Shown one piece after another: positions 45,960 through 54,266 of a stretch of 64,000 bases of DNA. Below the pieces are notes generated by a model. It saw nothing but the letters and a program-made list of their open reading frames with translations. It was not told the origin of the DNA and ran no database searches. A program made the position numbers and the translations under genes. The stretch is from Candidatus Kapaibacterium sp. (GTDB lineage: Bacteria; Bacteroidota; Ignavibacteria; Kapaibacteriales; HRBIN21): positions 103,501 through 167,500 of the forward strand of contig CALKEU010000002.1 in NCBI GenBank assembly GCA_938084565.1. Direction: 5' to 3'. Numbering within the stretch: the stretch's first letter is position 1; each line of letters begins with the position of its first letter.

Positions 45960-47390
45960 CTATCGCCGACGGCGAAGCCGCGCAATGAAGAATCCATCAG
46001 TCCCATGGATCGAAGGCAGAAGGAGGCACTCGGCTCGCTGCGGCAGAGCCCATGGAAGCTCAATGCCAGCGGTTCGGAAGATGGGCTCCAGCGGTTCGCT
46101 TTCCCATTCGGGATGGTGGGCCAGAAAGTCCTCCACGACACCGAAATTCTCCTCGGGCATGACCGAGCAGGTCGCATAGATGAGGATTCCCCCCGGCATC
46201 ACCCGTTCGGCATACTGATGCAGGAGATGGAGCTGACGTTGCCGATGGCGGTGGAGCGCCTCTGGGGTGAGCCGCCACTTGAGGGTCGGGGTGCGGCGTA
46301 CCGTCCCTATGCCCGAACACGGAGCATCCACCAGCAACGCATGGAAACGCCGAGGGAAGTCAGACGGGAAGTTTGCCCCCATACGGAGGAGGCGTACACG
46401 AACGGAACGGAGGCGGGCACGGCGCACACGGTGCTGTAAGGCACGCAACCGGAGGGCATCAATATCGGTAGCCCAAATCTCTCCGCGGTCGCCCTGGAGC
46501 ATGGCCAGATGGAGCGTTTTGCCCCCGGCACCGGCACAGGCATCCCAGAGGCGCCACTCTGCCTCCGGCGCCACAGCGTAGCCCACCAGTTGGCTTGCCT
46601 CCTCCTGTACCTCGAGGACCCCTGACCGGTAGAGTTCCCCTGTATGCACGGCAGTCCGTTGCCAGAGCCGTATCCCAACGGGGGAAAACGGTGTTGGAGC
46701 AGCTCCTATCCCCCGCTGACGCATTGCGTGGAGCACTTCGTCCCGGGTCGCCCGTAGTGTGTTAACGCGCAGACAGGGGAAGGCCGGAGCCATAAAGGCC
46801 CGGCATAGCTGCACAACATGCCTTGAGCTCAGAGCTGCCCAGGGATTATCCATCCACCGACGCAGAATCCAGGCCGGGAACGAACAACCGGCCGCAAAGA
46901 GCTGCCACTGCGCCTCATCCCACTCGTGAAACGGCCGATCGAGCAGCAGCTGGAGCTCCCGCTCCACGATGCATACCTGCTGCCACAGCGCTTCCAGCCA
47001 CGCCCGTGCCTGCTTCCCCCAACCCGCCGACGCCACAACCTCCTCCCACAGCTGGTCTACCTCTTCTTCTGCCCGCTGGCTCGCCTGAGCCAACGCCAGT
47101 CCAAGGTGGGGATGTCCTAAGCGTGCTCCAAGATAGCCCATCGCCACAAGGAGTAACCACTCCGGAGAGCACGGCACCGGTGGACTCGGCTGCCGCTCCA
47201 GACACCACCGGAGCACGCCGAGGCAGCGCAACGTGGCAAACGTTGCCTCCGCTAGGAACCGACGCTCCTTGCTGCCGAGATATGAACGACGTCGGAAGTA
47301 GTCCTGTACCACAGCATCCGGTGGCTGGGCCGATCGGAGCATCTGACCGAGCAGCTCACTGGCATGCCCCAATAGGGACTCAGCACGCAT
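45960..47390 (-). CDS. rsmB: rRNA (cytosine-C5) methyltransferase, RsmB/Nop2 family
   Basis: A 476-residue methyltransferase. The N-terminal region is helical and NusB-like (LLGQMLRSAQPPDAVVQDYF), the typical RsmB layout. The catalytic domain has motif I DACAGAGGKTLHLA, motif IV VDAPCSGIGTVRRTP and the catalytic cysteine motif VI IYATCSVMPEEN. It methylates C5 of a cytosine in 16S rRNA or a related site; the exact position is not resolved. The start at MRAESLLGH overlaps the FMN reductase stop by 11 bases. Confidence 0.88.
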   Translation of the reverse strand: MRAESLLGHASELLGQMLRSAQPPDAVVQDYFRRRSYLGSKERRFLAEATFATLRCLGVLRWCLERQPSPPVPCSPEWLLLVAMGYLGARLGHPHLGLALAQASQRAEEEVDQLWEEVVASAGWGKQARAWLEALWQQVCIVERELQLLLDRPFHEWDEAQWQLFAAGCSFPAWILRRWMDNPWAALSSRHVVQLCRAFMAPAFPCLRVNTLRATRDEVLHAMRQRGIGAAPTPFSPVGIRLWQRTAVHTGELYRSGVLEVQEEASQLVGYAVAPEAEWRLWDACAGAGGKTLHLAMLQGDRGEIWATDIDALRLRALQHRVRRARLRSVRVRLLRMGANFPSDFPRRFHALLVDAPCSGIGTVRRTPTLKWRLTPEALHRHRQRQLHLLHQYAERVMPGGILIYATCSVMPEENFGVVEDFLAHHPEWESEPLEPIFRTAGIELPWALPQRAECLLLPSIHGTDGFFIARLRRRR

Positions 47391-47979
47391 GGAGCAGCCG
47401 AAGTACCCGCCGTTCGACCACACGTCGGGACAACGCCTGCAATAACTGCTGGAGCAGCTCCTGCGCTACTGGATCGGTGATATGCCCATTCGGATCCAGC
47501 TTCTCCCCTACCCGAGCGACCAAGACCTCCGGCCTGGTAAGCACATCAGCGTTCAAGTATGCCAAAATCTGCCGCAAGTGCAATTGCGCCCGCAATGTCC
47601 CGAAATTCCCCGTCGTTGCCCCTATCAGGCCTACCGGCTTACCGTCAAAGGGATTCTCCGCGGGCGGATATGACATCCAGTCCAGCGCATTCTTGAGCAC
47701 CCCGGGAATGGAGTAGTTGTACTCAGGGGTAGCGATCAACACAGCATCGGCTGTCCGAATCCGCTCCTTGAGCCTCTGCACAGCCGTCGGCACCGGAATC
47801 CCCCGGTCAGGGTTGAACAGGGGTATCCCCTCGAGCCGGGCTTCCACTATCTGCATATTGGCCGGAGCGAGCCGCTGGGCCGCCTGCAGCAGCTTTCGAT
47901 TGTATGACTCCCGCCGAAGACTGCCGACAATACCGAGTACCCGAACGGGCTCCTCTTCTATTCTCTGCACACCCCTCAT
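47380..47979 (-). CDS. NAD(P)H-dependent FMN reductase
   Basis: A 199-residue flavodoxin-like FMN reductase. It has the phosphate-binding LGIVGSLRRESYNRKLL, TPEYNYSIPGVLKNALDW and the later GATTGNFGTLRAQLHLRQIL segments. It probably reduces quinones, azo compounds, chromate or similar electron acceptors; the substrate is not resolvable. Its ATG (MRGVQRIE) overlaps the stop of the upstream DoxX gene (ATGA), so the two are translationally coupled. Confidence 0.9.
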   Translation of the reverse strand: MRGVQRIEEEPVRVLGIVGSLRRESYNRKLLQAAQRLAPANMQIVEARLEGIPLFNPDRGIPVPTAVQRLKERIRTADAVLIATPEYNYSIPGVLKNALDWMSYPPAENPFDGKPVGLIGATTGNFGTLRAQLHLRQILAYLNADVLTRPEVLVARVGEKLDPNGHITDPVAQELLQQLLQALSRRVVERRVLRLLHAC

Positions 47980-48371
47980 CGACCCTGGTCCCAGGGCCAC
48001 CACGGCTCTGGTATGGCCAAAAGCAGCAAGGTTGCCCCAATGAGAGCCAGATTCTTCGTGAACTGGACCATTTCCACCATGCGCTGTACAGGGTCAGCCA
48101 CGGCCCAGAACCGATGCATCCAGAGGGTTACCGGCACCAGAAACCCCACCAGTGCTGCTACCCCAAGGGGAATGTAAATGCCTAGCAGAATGGTGAGCGC
48201 CCCAATCAGGAGCAACACTCCACTGAGGTAGACCACCACCGTTGGAGCCGGAACCCCGCGCGAGGCCGCATACTGGCTCAGTGCCCGTGGGGCAATAACC
48301 AGGTGATTCAGGGCGTTGTACAGCCAATAGAGCCCGAAGAGTGCTCGCCCCAGCAATATCATCGCCTCCAT
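47976..48371 (-). CDS. DoxX-family membrane protein (copy 1)
   Basis: A 131-residue integral membrane protein with four helices. The core FGLYWLYNALNHLVIAPRAL, GVLLLIGALTILLGIYI and VTLWMHRFWAVADPVQR matches the DoxX family, whose members are linked to quinone or thiosulfate redox chemistry in some systems. It is clearly paralogous to the upstream neighbour, which shares YNALNHLV and MHRFWA/MHNFWA motifs. They are separated by 7 bases. Confidence 0.85.
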   Translation of the reverse strand: MEAMILLGRALFGLYWLYNALNHLVIAPRALSQYAASRGVPAPTVVVYLSGVLLLIGALTILLGIYIPLGVAALVGFLVPVTLWMHRFWAVADPVQRMVEMVQFTKNLALIGATLLLLAIPEPWWPWDQGR

Positions 48372-48378
48372 CGTGCCT

Positions 48379-48789
48379 CTAGCTTGTGCTCTTGCGCCGT
48401 CCTGCCAGCGAATACGCCCACGGCTCCGGAATGGCCAAAAACATGAGCGCGCTACCCATGAGGGCCAGATTCTTGGTAAACGCCATCATCTGCACCATCC
48501 GCTGCGCCGGGTCCTCGAGCGCCCAAAAATTGTGCATCCAGAATGTCACCGGGAGGAAGAAGACCACCAGCGCCAATACTCCAATGCGCGGAGCAACCCC
48601 CAACAGGATGCTCAACCCCCCAACCAGGAGGAGGAGTCCAGTCAGGATTACCGCCACCATTGGCGCCGGTACCCCCTTGGAAGCAGCATACTCGGCTAGC
48701 GCCCCAGGGGCAAAGACGAGATGGTTGAGAGCATTGTACACGTAGTACACCCCCACGATGATCCGTCCAATCAGCACAAGCACCTTCAT
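48379..48789 (-). CDS. DoxX-family membrane protein (copy 2)
   Basis: A 136-residue DoxX protein with four predicted helices. VGVYYVYNALNHLVFAPGAL, LTGLLLLVGGLSILLG and VTFWMHNFWALEDPAQRMV mirror copy 1, indicating a tandem duplication. The ATG at MKVLVLIGR is used; a Met nine codons earlier is unlikely. It is the first gene of the DoxX-DoxX-FMN-reductase-rsmB run and has a perfect upstream promoter box. Confidence 0.85.
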   Translation of the reverse strand: MKVLVLIGRIIVGVYYVYNALNHLVFAPGALAEYAASKGVPAPMVAVILTGLLLLVGGLSILLGVAPRIGVLALVVFFLPVTFWMHNFWALEDPAQRMVQMMAFTKNLALMGSALMFLAIPEPWAYSLAGRRKSTS

Positions 48790-48825
48790 GAAACTCGACC
48801 TCTGTGTGTGAGACATGTTCACCCA

Positions 48826-48833
48826 CAAATTTA
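48826..48833 (-). promoter_or_regulatory. -7 box for the DoxX operon
   Basis: The minus strand reads TAAATTTG (exact TAnnTTTG), about 36 bases before the first DoxX start codon, in the divergent intergenic region with pntAA. Confidence 0.55.
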
Positions 48834-48908
48834 GGTCACATCACCACTTCCGCTCACGCTCAGCCGGGGATATGGGAGGCGTCACTGCAGCTGAGGAGGC
48901 ATTTTTAC

Positions 48909-48916
48909 TAATTTTG
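48909..48916 (+). promoter_or_regulatory. -7 box for pntAA
   Basis: TAATTTTG (exact TAnnTTTG), 26 bases before the pntAA start. It forms a divergent promoter pair with 48826-48833. Confidence 0.55.
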
Positions 48917-48942
48917 TTCGGCTTTCTCAAAGGCGTGCAACC

Positions 48943-50076
48943 ATGCGAGTTGGCATTGTCCGAGAGCACACACACCAAGAGCGGCGCGTTGCACTGACAC
49001 CAGAAGTAATCCAACGGCTGCGTAACCGTGGTTACGAAGTCATCGTTGAACGGGGAGCTGGCGAAGGAGCCTTTTACCGGGACGAGGATTTCCAGACGGC
49101 GGGAGCAGAAGTCGTATCCAGCGCTGAGGAAGTCTACCAGCGTGCCGACACGATCGTCCGCCTCCATATGCCAACGGAGGCCGAAAGTGCTCACTTCCGC
49201 TCGGGGCAGATACTGATTGGTACGCTTCAGGCCTGGCGCTTCCCAGCGCAGATTGAGCAGCTCCGTACCCGCCGGGTGACGGTCTTTGCCCTTGAGCGAA
49301 TACCGCGGATTTCGCGAGCGCAGGGCATGGACGTGCTCTCCTCTATGGCTTCCATTGCCGGCTACAAGGCCGTTATCGTGGCTGCCGAGCGCTTCGGGCG
49401 CTTGCTGCCGATGATGGTAACCGCCGCTGGCACAGTCCCCCCGGCACTCGTCCTGGTCATTGGTGCTGGAGTGGCAGGCTTACAAGCAATTGCCACAGCG
49501 CGCCGTCTAGGAGCCCGTGTCGAAGCTTACGACATTCGCCCTGCCGTCAAAGAGCAAGTTGAGAGCTTGGGGGCACGATTCCTTCCACTCACCCTTGAGA
49601 TCGATCAGGCCGAACAGCGCGGAGGCTATGCGCGCGAATTGCCCGAAGAGATTCAGCGCCGCCAGCGGGAAGCTCTCGCCTCGTACGTAGCACGGGCAGA
49701 TATCATCATCACAACTGCTGCCGTTCCCGAGCGCCCAGCTCCACGTCTGATCACTGCGGCAATGGTTGAACAGATGACTCCCGGGAGCCTCATCATTGAC
49801 CTTGCTGCCGAAACAGGGGGCAATTGCGAACTGACCCTTCCCGGTCAATGGCGAGAGCACCACGGGGTGAGTATCTTCGGTCCGATAAATCTCCCGGCAA
49901 CGGTGCCTCTCCATGCTAGCTCGATGTTCGCCCGCAACATTGAGCAGTTTCTGCTGCTCTTCCTGCGCAATGGGCGTCCAGCTGTCCACTTCGATGATGA
50001 GATCCTCCGGCAGACATGCATTGCGCACGAGGGGCATCTCTATCCCTTCGCCGAGCAGGTCCAATCGACAGTCTAA
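48943..50076 (+). CDS. pntAA: NAD(P) transhydrogenase alpha subunit, part 1
   Basis: A 377-residue NAD(H)-binding subunit of proton-pumping transhydrogenase. It shows VREHTHQERRVALTPEVIQ at the start, the Rossmann VLVIGAGVAGLQAIATARRLGA and the RPAVKEQVESLGARF region. It lacks the hydrophobic tail present in single-chain PntA, consistent with the split alpha1/alpha2 arrangement. It transfers hydride from NADH to NADP+ using the proton gradient, supplying biosynthetic NADPH. The next gene begins 6 bases later. Confidence 0.95.
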   Translation: MRVGIVREHTHQERRVALTPEVIQRLRNRGYEVIVERGAGEGAFYRDEDFQTAGAEVVSSAEEVYQRADTIVRLHMPTEAESAHFRSGQILIGTLQAWRFPAQIEQLRTRRVTVFALERIPRISRAQGMDVLSSMASIAGYKAVIVAAERFGRLLPMMVTAAGTVPPALVLVIGAGVAGLQAIATARRLGARVEAYDIRPAVKEQVESLGARFLPLTLEIDQAEQRGGYARELPEEIQRRQREALASYVARADIIITTAAVPERPAPRLITAAMVEQMTPGSLIIDLAAETGGNCELTLPGQWREHHGVSIFGPINLPATVPLHASSMFARNIEQFLLLFLRNGRPAVHFDDEILRQTCIAHEGHLYPFAEQVQSTV

Positions 50077-50082
50077 CCGACC

Positions 50083-50391
50083 ATGAGCGAGCTGCTCTTT
50101 TCCATCTTCATCTTCACGCTGGCTGCCTTTGTGGGCTTTGAGGTCATCTCGAAGGTACCGCCTACGCTGCATACCCCGCTGATGTCAGGGTCGAACGCCA
50201 TTTCGGGGATTACCCTGATTGGGTCCCTGTTGATTGCCGGGCGGCAGGAATCGCCGCTGCTGACGCTGCTCGGGGTGGCGGCCGTCGCTTTTGCGACCAT
50301 CAACGTCGTCGGCGGCTTCCTGGTCACTGACCGTATGCTCCGTATGTTCCGTTCTCAGCGCCGGGGGGACGCACATGGAGGCGCTCATTAA
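50083..50391 (+). CDS. pntAB: NAD(P) transhydrogenase alpha subunit, part 2 (membrane)
   Basis: A 102-residue membrane subunit with three helices (LLFSIFIFTLAAFVGFEVI, SGSNAISGITLIGSLLIAG, LLTLLGVAAVAFATINVVGGFLV). This is the alpha2 half of the split PntA. Its 3' end overlaps pntB by 17 bases, so the subunits are translated together. Confidence 0.93.
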   Translation: MSELLFSIFIFTLAAFVGFEVISKVPPTLHTPLMSGSNAISGITLIGSLLIAGRQESPLLTLLGVAAVAFATINVVGGFLVTDRMLRMFRSQRRGDAHGGAH

Positions 50392-51775
50392 TCTGGCCTA
50401 TCTCCTTGCTTCGGCCATGTTCATCCTGGCGCTCAAGCGCCTGAGCTCTCCTCGCACGGCTCGCTCCGGGAATGCGATTGGCGCTTCTGGGATGCTCATT
50501 GGTGTTGTGGCAACACTTCTGGATCGCAGCATTCTCAGCTTTGAATGGCTGCTTCTTGGACTCGTGCTGGGGGCCACAGCTGGAACTGTGATGGCCCTCA
50601 AGGTACGCATGACAGCCATGCCCCAGATGGTGGCTCTGCTGAATGGATTCGGTGGTGTGGCCTCCGCACTCGTTGCCCTAGCGGAGATGGAACGCCTCCA
50701 GTTACATCACGGCTTAGCCCAGGCCTCTGGGGTACTCCTCGGTACCATTGCCGCAAGCATTGTCATCGGTACTGTGACCTTCACTGGCAGTCTCATTGCT
50801 TTTGCGAAACTGCAGGAGCTCATTACCGGGCGTCCCATCGTTGTCCCCTTCCACCATGGATGGAATGCCCTGCAGGCGGGAGCCCTCGGTATCATAACCG
50901 CCCTCCTACTTCTGCAGCAGACTGCGTGGCCTGAGAGTACGCTGGTATCGCTCGTCTACACCCTCTTTGCTCTCTCCGCCCTCTTGGGGATTATGCTGGT
51001 CATCCCTATCGGGGGAGCTGACATGCCGGTGGTGATCTCGTTTTTGAACTCTCTCTCCGGTCTTGCGGCGGCCAGTACGGGATTTGTGCTCCACAACTAC
51101 CTCCTCATCATTGCTGGAACCCTCGTTGGGGCCTCGGGCTTCATTCTGACTAACATCATGTGTGTGGCGATGAACCGCTCGTTGCCCAATGTGCTCTTTG
51201 GGGCCTTTGGCGCGGAGGTGCAGGCCATAGGGGGAACCGACCGCCTTGTGCGGAGTACGACGGCAGAAGATGTGGCAGTCATCATGGGCTATGCACAATC
51301 GGTGGTCATCGTCCCGGGCTACGGCATGGCGGTGGCGCAGGCCCAGCACGCAGTCAAAAAATTGGCAACCCTGCTCCAGCAGCGGGGCATTGACGTCAAA
51401 TTTGCCATCCATCCTGTCGCTGGGCGGATGCCTGGACACATGAATGTGCTCCTGGCCGAAGCTGATGTCCCGTACGAGCTGCTCTACGATATGGACCGCA
51501 TCAATCCAGAGTTCGAGCACACGGACGTAGCGCTCGTGGTTGGAGCCAACGATGTGGTCAACCCTGCAGCCCGCAAAGACCCCACAAGTCCTCTCTATGG
51601 GATGCCAATTCTCGATGTGGACCGCGCCCGCACCGTCATCGTGCTGAAGCGCTCGATGAACCCGGGCTTCGCCGGGGTAGACAACGAACTCTTCTACCAG
51701 CCCAATACATACATGCTCTTCGGCGACGCACGCCGCTCGCTGGAAGCAATCGCCGAAGCACTCAAGAGCGTGTAG
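50375..51775 (+). CDS. pntB: NAD(P) transhydrogenase beta subunit
   Basis: A 466-residue beta subunit with about eight N-terminal membrane helices forming the proton channel. The C-terminal NADP(H) domain carries VVIVPGYGMAVAQAQHAV, AEADVPYELLYDMDRIN, DVALVVGANDVVNPAAR and MPILDVDRARTVIVLKRSMNPGFAGVDNE. The ATG at MEALINLAY is used. dcd follows after 9 bases with its own GGAGG ribosome site. Confidence 0.95.
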   Translation: MEALINLAYLLASAMFILALKRLSSPRTARSGNAIGASGMLIGVVATLLDRSILSFEWLLLGLVLGATAGTVMALKVRMTAMPQMVALLNGFGGVASALVALAEMERLQLHHGLAQASGVLLGTIAASIVIGTVTFTGSLIAFAKLQELITGRPIVVPFHHGWNALQAGALGIITALLLLQQTAWPESTLVSLVYTLFALSALLGIMLVIPIGGADMPVVISFLNSLSGLAAASTGFVLHNYLLIIAGTLVGASGFILTNIMCVAMNRSLPNVLFGAFGAEVQAIGGTDRLVRSTTAEDVAVIMGYAQSVVIVPGYGMAVAQAQHAVKKLATLLQQRGIDVKFAIHPVAGRMPGHMNVLLAEADVPYELLYDMDRINPEFEHTDVALVVGANDVVNPAARKDPTSPLYGMPILDVDRARTVIVLKRSMNPGFAGVDNELFYQPNTYMLFGDARRSLEAIAEALKSV

Positions 51776-51784
51776 GAGGCCGGG

Positions 51785-52339
51785 ATGATTCTGTCCGACA
51801 AGGAGATCTTGGAAAACATCGCCAAAGGGCTCATCGTCATCGAGCCCTTCCGGCCCGAGTGTCTGGGCCCGAACAGCTACGACGTTCACCTTGGCCGAGT
51901 ACTCGGCGTCTATGTAGACGAAATCTTGGACGCGCGGGCGCACAACCGGATTGAGCTCTTTGAGATTCCACCGGAGGGCTACGTCCTGCAGCCGAACACC
52001 CTCTACCTGGGGGTGACGGAAGAGTATACCGAAACGCACGCTCACGTACCCTTCCTAGAGGGACGTTCGAGCGTCGGACGGCTGGGCATTGATATTCACG
52101 CCACCGCCGGCAAAGGGGACGTGGGTTTCTGCAACTATTGGACACTCGAAATTTCCGTCAAAAAACCCGTGCGCATCTACGCTGGGATGCCTATTGGACA
52201 GCTCATCTACTTCGAGGTCAAAGGCGAAGTTCTCAACCCCTACCACCGGAGAGCCACGGCCAAGTATCGAGAACGGAAGCCGGTGCCAATAGAATCGATG
52301 CTCTGGAAGCACTTCCTTGCTACCGATTCTACCCCCTGA
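51785..52339 (+). CDS. dcd: dCTP deaminase
   Basis: A 184-residue trimeric enzyme of the dUTPase fold making dUTP from dCTP for dTMP synthesis. It shows MILSDKEILENIAKG, PNSYDVHLGRVL, EGRSSVGRLGIDIHATAGKG with the active-site Arg/Ser, and FCNYWTLEISV with the conserved Glu. The TAGKGDVGF variant is common in Bacteroidota. A GGAGG ribosome site precedes the start. It probably rides on the pnt transcript. Confidence 0.95.
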   Translation: MILSDKEILENIAKGLIVIEPFRPECLGPNSYDVHLGRVLGVYVDEILDARAHNRIELFEIPPEGYVLQPNTLYLGVTEEYTETHAHVPFLEGRSSVGRLGIDIHATAGKGDVGFCNYWTLEISVKKPVRIYAGMPIGQLIYFEVKGEVLNPYHRRATAKYRERKPVPIESMLWKHFLATDSTP

Positions 52340-52354
52340 GGCGGCTCGGCAGCG

Positions 52355-52362
52355 TAATTTTG
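52355..52362 (+). promoter_or_regulatory. -7 box for nuoD
   Basis: TAATTTTG (exact TAnnTTTG), 24 bases before the nuoD start and just downstream of the dcd stop. It suggests nuoD has its own promoter independent of pnt-dcd. Confidence 0.55.
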
Positions 52363-52386
52363 CCCACCCCATAGAGTGGCAGACCA

Positions 52387-53670
52387 ATGAAGCGACACAG
52401 CCACGACGAGATCGCCTTCATCGAGCACGTGCAGCAGGTCCGGCAGGCTAAGATTCTGCGACAGCTGCTCGACCGCGACGTCTCCCTTCTCTTCGAAGAC
52501 CCGCTCGAAAGTGACCTCGTACTCAATATGGGGCCGCAGCACCCAGCAACCCATGGCGTACTGCGTGTCCTCCTGCGTCTCGATGGAGAAACAGTCATTG
52601 CGTGCGTGCCTGAACTGGGTTATCTCCACCGGGGATATGAGAAGTTGGCCGAGAACATCACCTACCACGAATTCATCCCTCACACAGACCGGCTCGACTA
52701 CATTGCCCCTATGTCGAACAACGTGGCCATTGCGCTGGCCATTGAGAAAGCCTGTGGCATTGAGGCTCCGCCGCGAGCACAGTGGATCCGGGTGCTCGTG
52801 GCTGAACTGGCGCGGATCTCCTCACATCTGATGGCCATGGGCGCAACGTGCATGGATGTCGGGGCTATGACGCTGTTTCTGTGGACTTTCCGCGAGAGAG
52901 AGAAGCTCTACGACATCTTTGAGCTCATCTGCGGGGCACGCTTTACTACGAGTTACACTCGCATCGGCGGTGTGGCCAACGACGTCCCCCCGGAGGCCTT
53001 TGCCCGGATTCGTGCCTGGCTTGAGCAATTCCCGAATGAGTTGGCCTACTTCGAGAAGGTCGTGCACCGCAATCGCATCTTCATCGAACGCCTGGCCGGG
53101 GTCGGCTACATCGACGCAGCAAAGGCAATCCAGCTTGGCTTGACGGGTCCTTCCCTTCGTGGCTCCGGGGTCCCACGCGACCTGCGTCGCGACGAACCCT
53201 ATCTGGTCTACGACCAGCTCGACTTCGATGTCATCACCTACCCCGACGGGGACTCCTGGGCGCGCTACATGGTGCGCGTCCAGGAGATGAAGGAGAGCGT
53301 GAAAATTCTCTGGCAGGTGCTCGACAAGATGCCCGCAGGCGAGGTGTTGGGGTATGACCCGCAGTTTGTTCTCCCCCGGAAGGAACGGATTTACACGCGC
53401 ATGGAGGAGCTCATCAACGACTTCATGCTCATCAATTTCGGCGTCATGCCAGAGCCTGGCGAGACATACACTGCCATTGAAAGCCCAAAAGGCGAGCTGG
53501 GCTTCTACATTGTCTCGGATGGCACCGGACACCCCTGGAAGCTGAAAATCCGGTCCCCGTCAGCAGCGAATCTGCAGGCGCTTCCGTACTTGTGCGAGGG
53601 CTCAATGGTTGCCGACGTTGTGGCCATCATCGGCTCAATCGATCCGGTGATGGGCGAAGCCGATAAATGA
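52387..53670 (+). CDS. nuoD: NADH-quinone oxidoreductase subunit D (49 kDa), lone copy
   Basis: A 427-residue complex I quinone-site subunit of the [NiFe]-hydrogenase large-subunit family. It shows NMGPQHPATHGVLR, GYLHRGYEKLAEN, the RISSHLMAMG region, YTRIGGVANDVPPEAF, SLRGSGVPRDLRRDEPY and the C-terminal GSIDPVMGEADK. About 45 N-terminal residues precede the conserved core. Usually nuoD sits between nuoC and nuoE/H; here it is between dcd and trmH with no other nuo gene. It has its own promoter box and overlaps trmH by ATGA. Confidence 0.95.
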   Translation: MKRHSHDEIAFIEHVQQVRQAKILRQLLDRDVSLLFEDPLESDLVLNMGPQHPATHGVLRVLLRLDGETVIACVPELGYLHRGYEKLAENITYHEFIPHTDRLDYIAPMSNNVAIALAIEKACGIEAPPRAQWIRVLVAELARISSHLMAMGATCMDVGAMTLFLWTFREREKLYDIFELICGARFTTSYTRIGGVANDVPPEAFARIRAWLEQFPNELAYFEKVVHRNRIFIERLAGVGYIDAAKAIQLGLTGPSLRGSGVPRDLRRDEPYLVYDQLDFDVITYPDGDSWARYMVRVQEMKESVKILWQVLDKMPAGEVLGYDPQFVLPRKERIYTRMEELINDFMLINFGVMPEPGETYTAIESPKGELGFYIVSDGTGHPWKLKIRSPSAANLQALPYLCEGSMVADVVAIIGSIDPVMGEADK

Positions 53671-54257
53671 GCCAGGAAGCGACTCTACACCGCCGACAGC
53701 GCATCGAGGAGGTTCTGCGCCGGCGCCAGCCTGATCTGACCGTCGTTCTTGAAAATGTCCACGACCCCCATAATGTCTCGGCCGTACTGCGTACCTGCGA
53801 TGCGGTCGGGATACTCGAAGTGCATCTGCTCTACACCGTGGAACCCTTCCCCGAAATCAGCCATCGCACCTCAGCGAGCGCATACAAATGGATCATGCTC
53901 CGGCGCCATAGCGATGTAGCTCGTTGTTACGAGTACCTCAGACGACAGGGACTCGAGATTTGGGCCACAGCCCAAAGGCAGGAGGCCGTGAGCATCTTTG
54001 CCATGGACTTCACCCGCCCTGTAGCGCTCGTCTTTGGGAATGAACACCGGGGCGTCTCCGAGGAGGCCCAGCGCCTAGCCGATGGTCTCTGCTGGATCCC
54101 ACAGGTCGGGATGGTGCGCAGCCTTAATATCTCCGTTGCCTGTGCTGTGGCTCTCTACGAAGCCTTCCGCCAGCGGTGGGCTGCTGGCTTCTACGAGCGC
54201 TTGCGCCTGCCTATGGAGCTTTTCCAGAGAGTGCTCCACGAATGGTTGCAGCGGTAA
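53667..54257 (+). CDS. trmH: tRNA (guanosine-2'-O-)-methyltransferase TrmH
   Basis: A 196-residue SPOUT methyltransferase that 2'-O-methylates G18 of tRNA. It shows LENVHDPHNVSAVLRTCDAVG near the start, VALVFGNEHRGVS (motif 2) and IPQVGMVRSLNISVACAVALYE (motif 3). Size and motifs match TrmH, not RlmB. Its start overlaps the nuoD stop. Confidence 0.93.
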   Translation: MSQEATLHRRQRIEEVLRRRQPDLTVVLENVHDPHNVSAVLRTCDAVGILEVHLLYTVEPFPEISHRTSASAYKWIMLRRHSDVARCYEYLRRQGLEIWATAQRQEAVSIFAMDFTRPVALVFGNEHRGVSEEAQRLADGLCWIPQVGMVRSLNISVACAVALYEAFRQRWAAGFYERLRLPMELFQRVLHEWLQR

Positions 54258-54266
54258 GAGGACAGC

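Noticed and set aside
46823-47716. 297-aa plus-strand ORF over rsmB and the FMN reductase
   Set aside because: Pro/Ser/Thr/Arg-rich low-complexity translation lying opposite two confident genes; an antisense shadow in GC-rich DNA.
50906-52045. 379-aa minus-strand ORF over pntB and dcd
   Set aside because: His/Arg/Asp-rich translation with no recognisable domain, opposite two well-defined genes.
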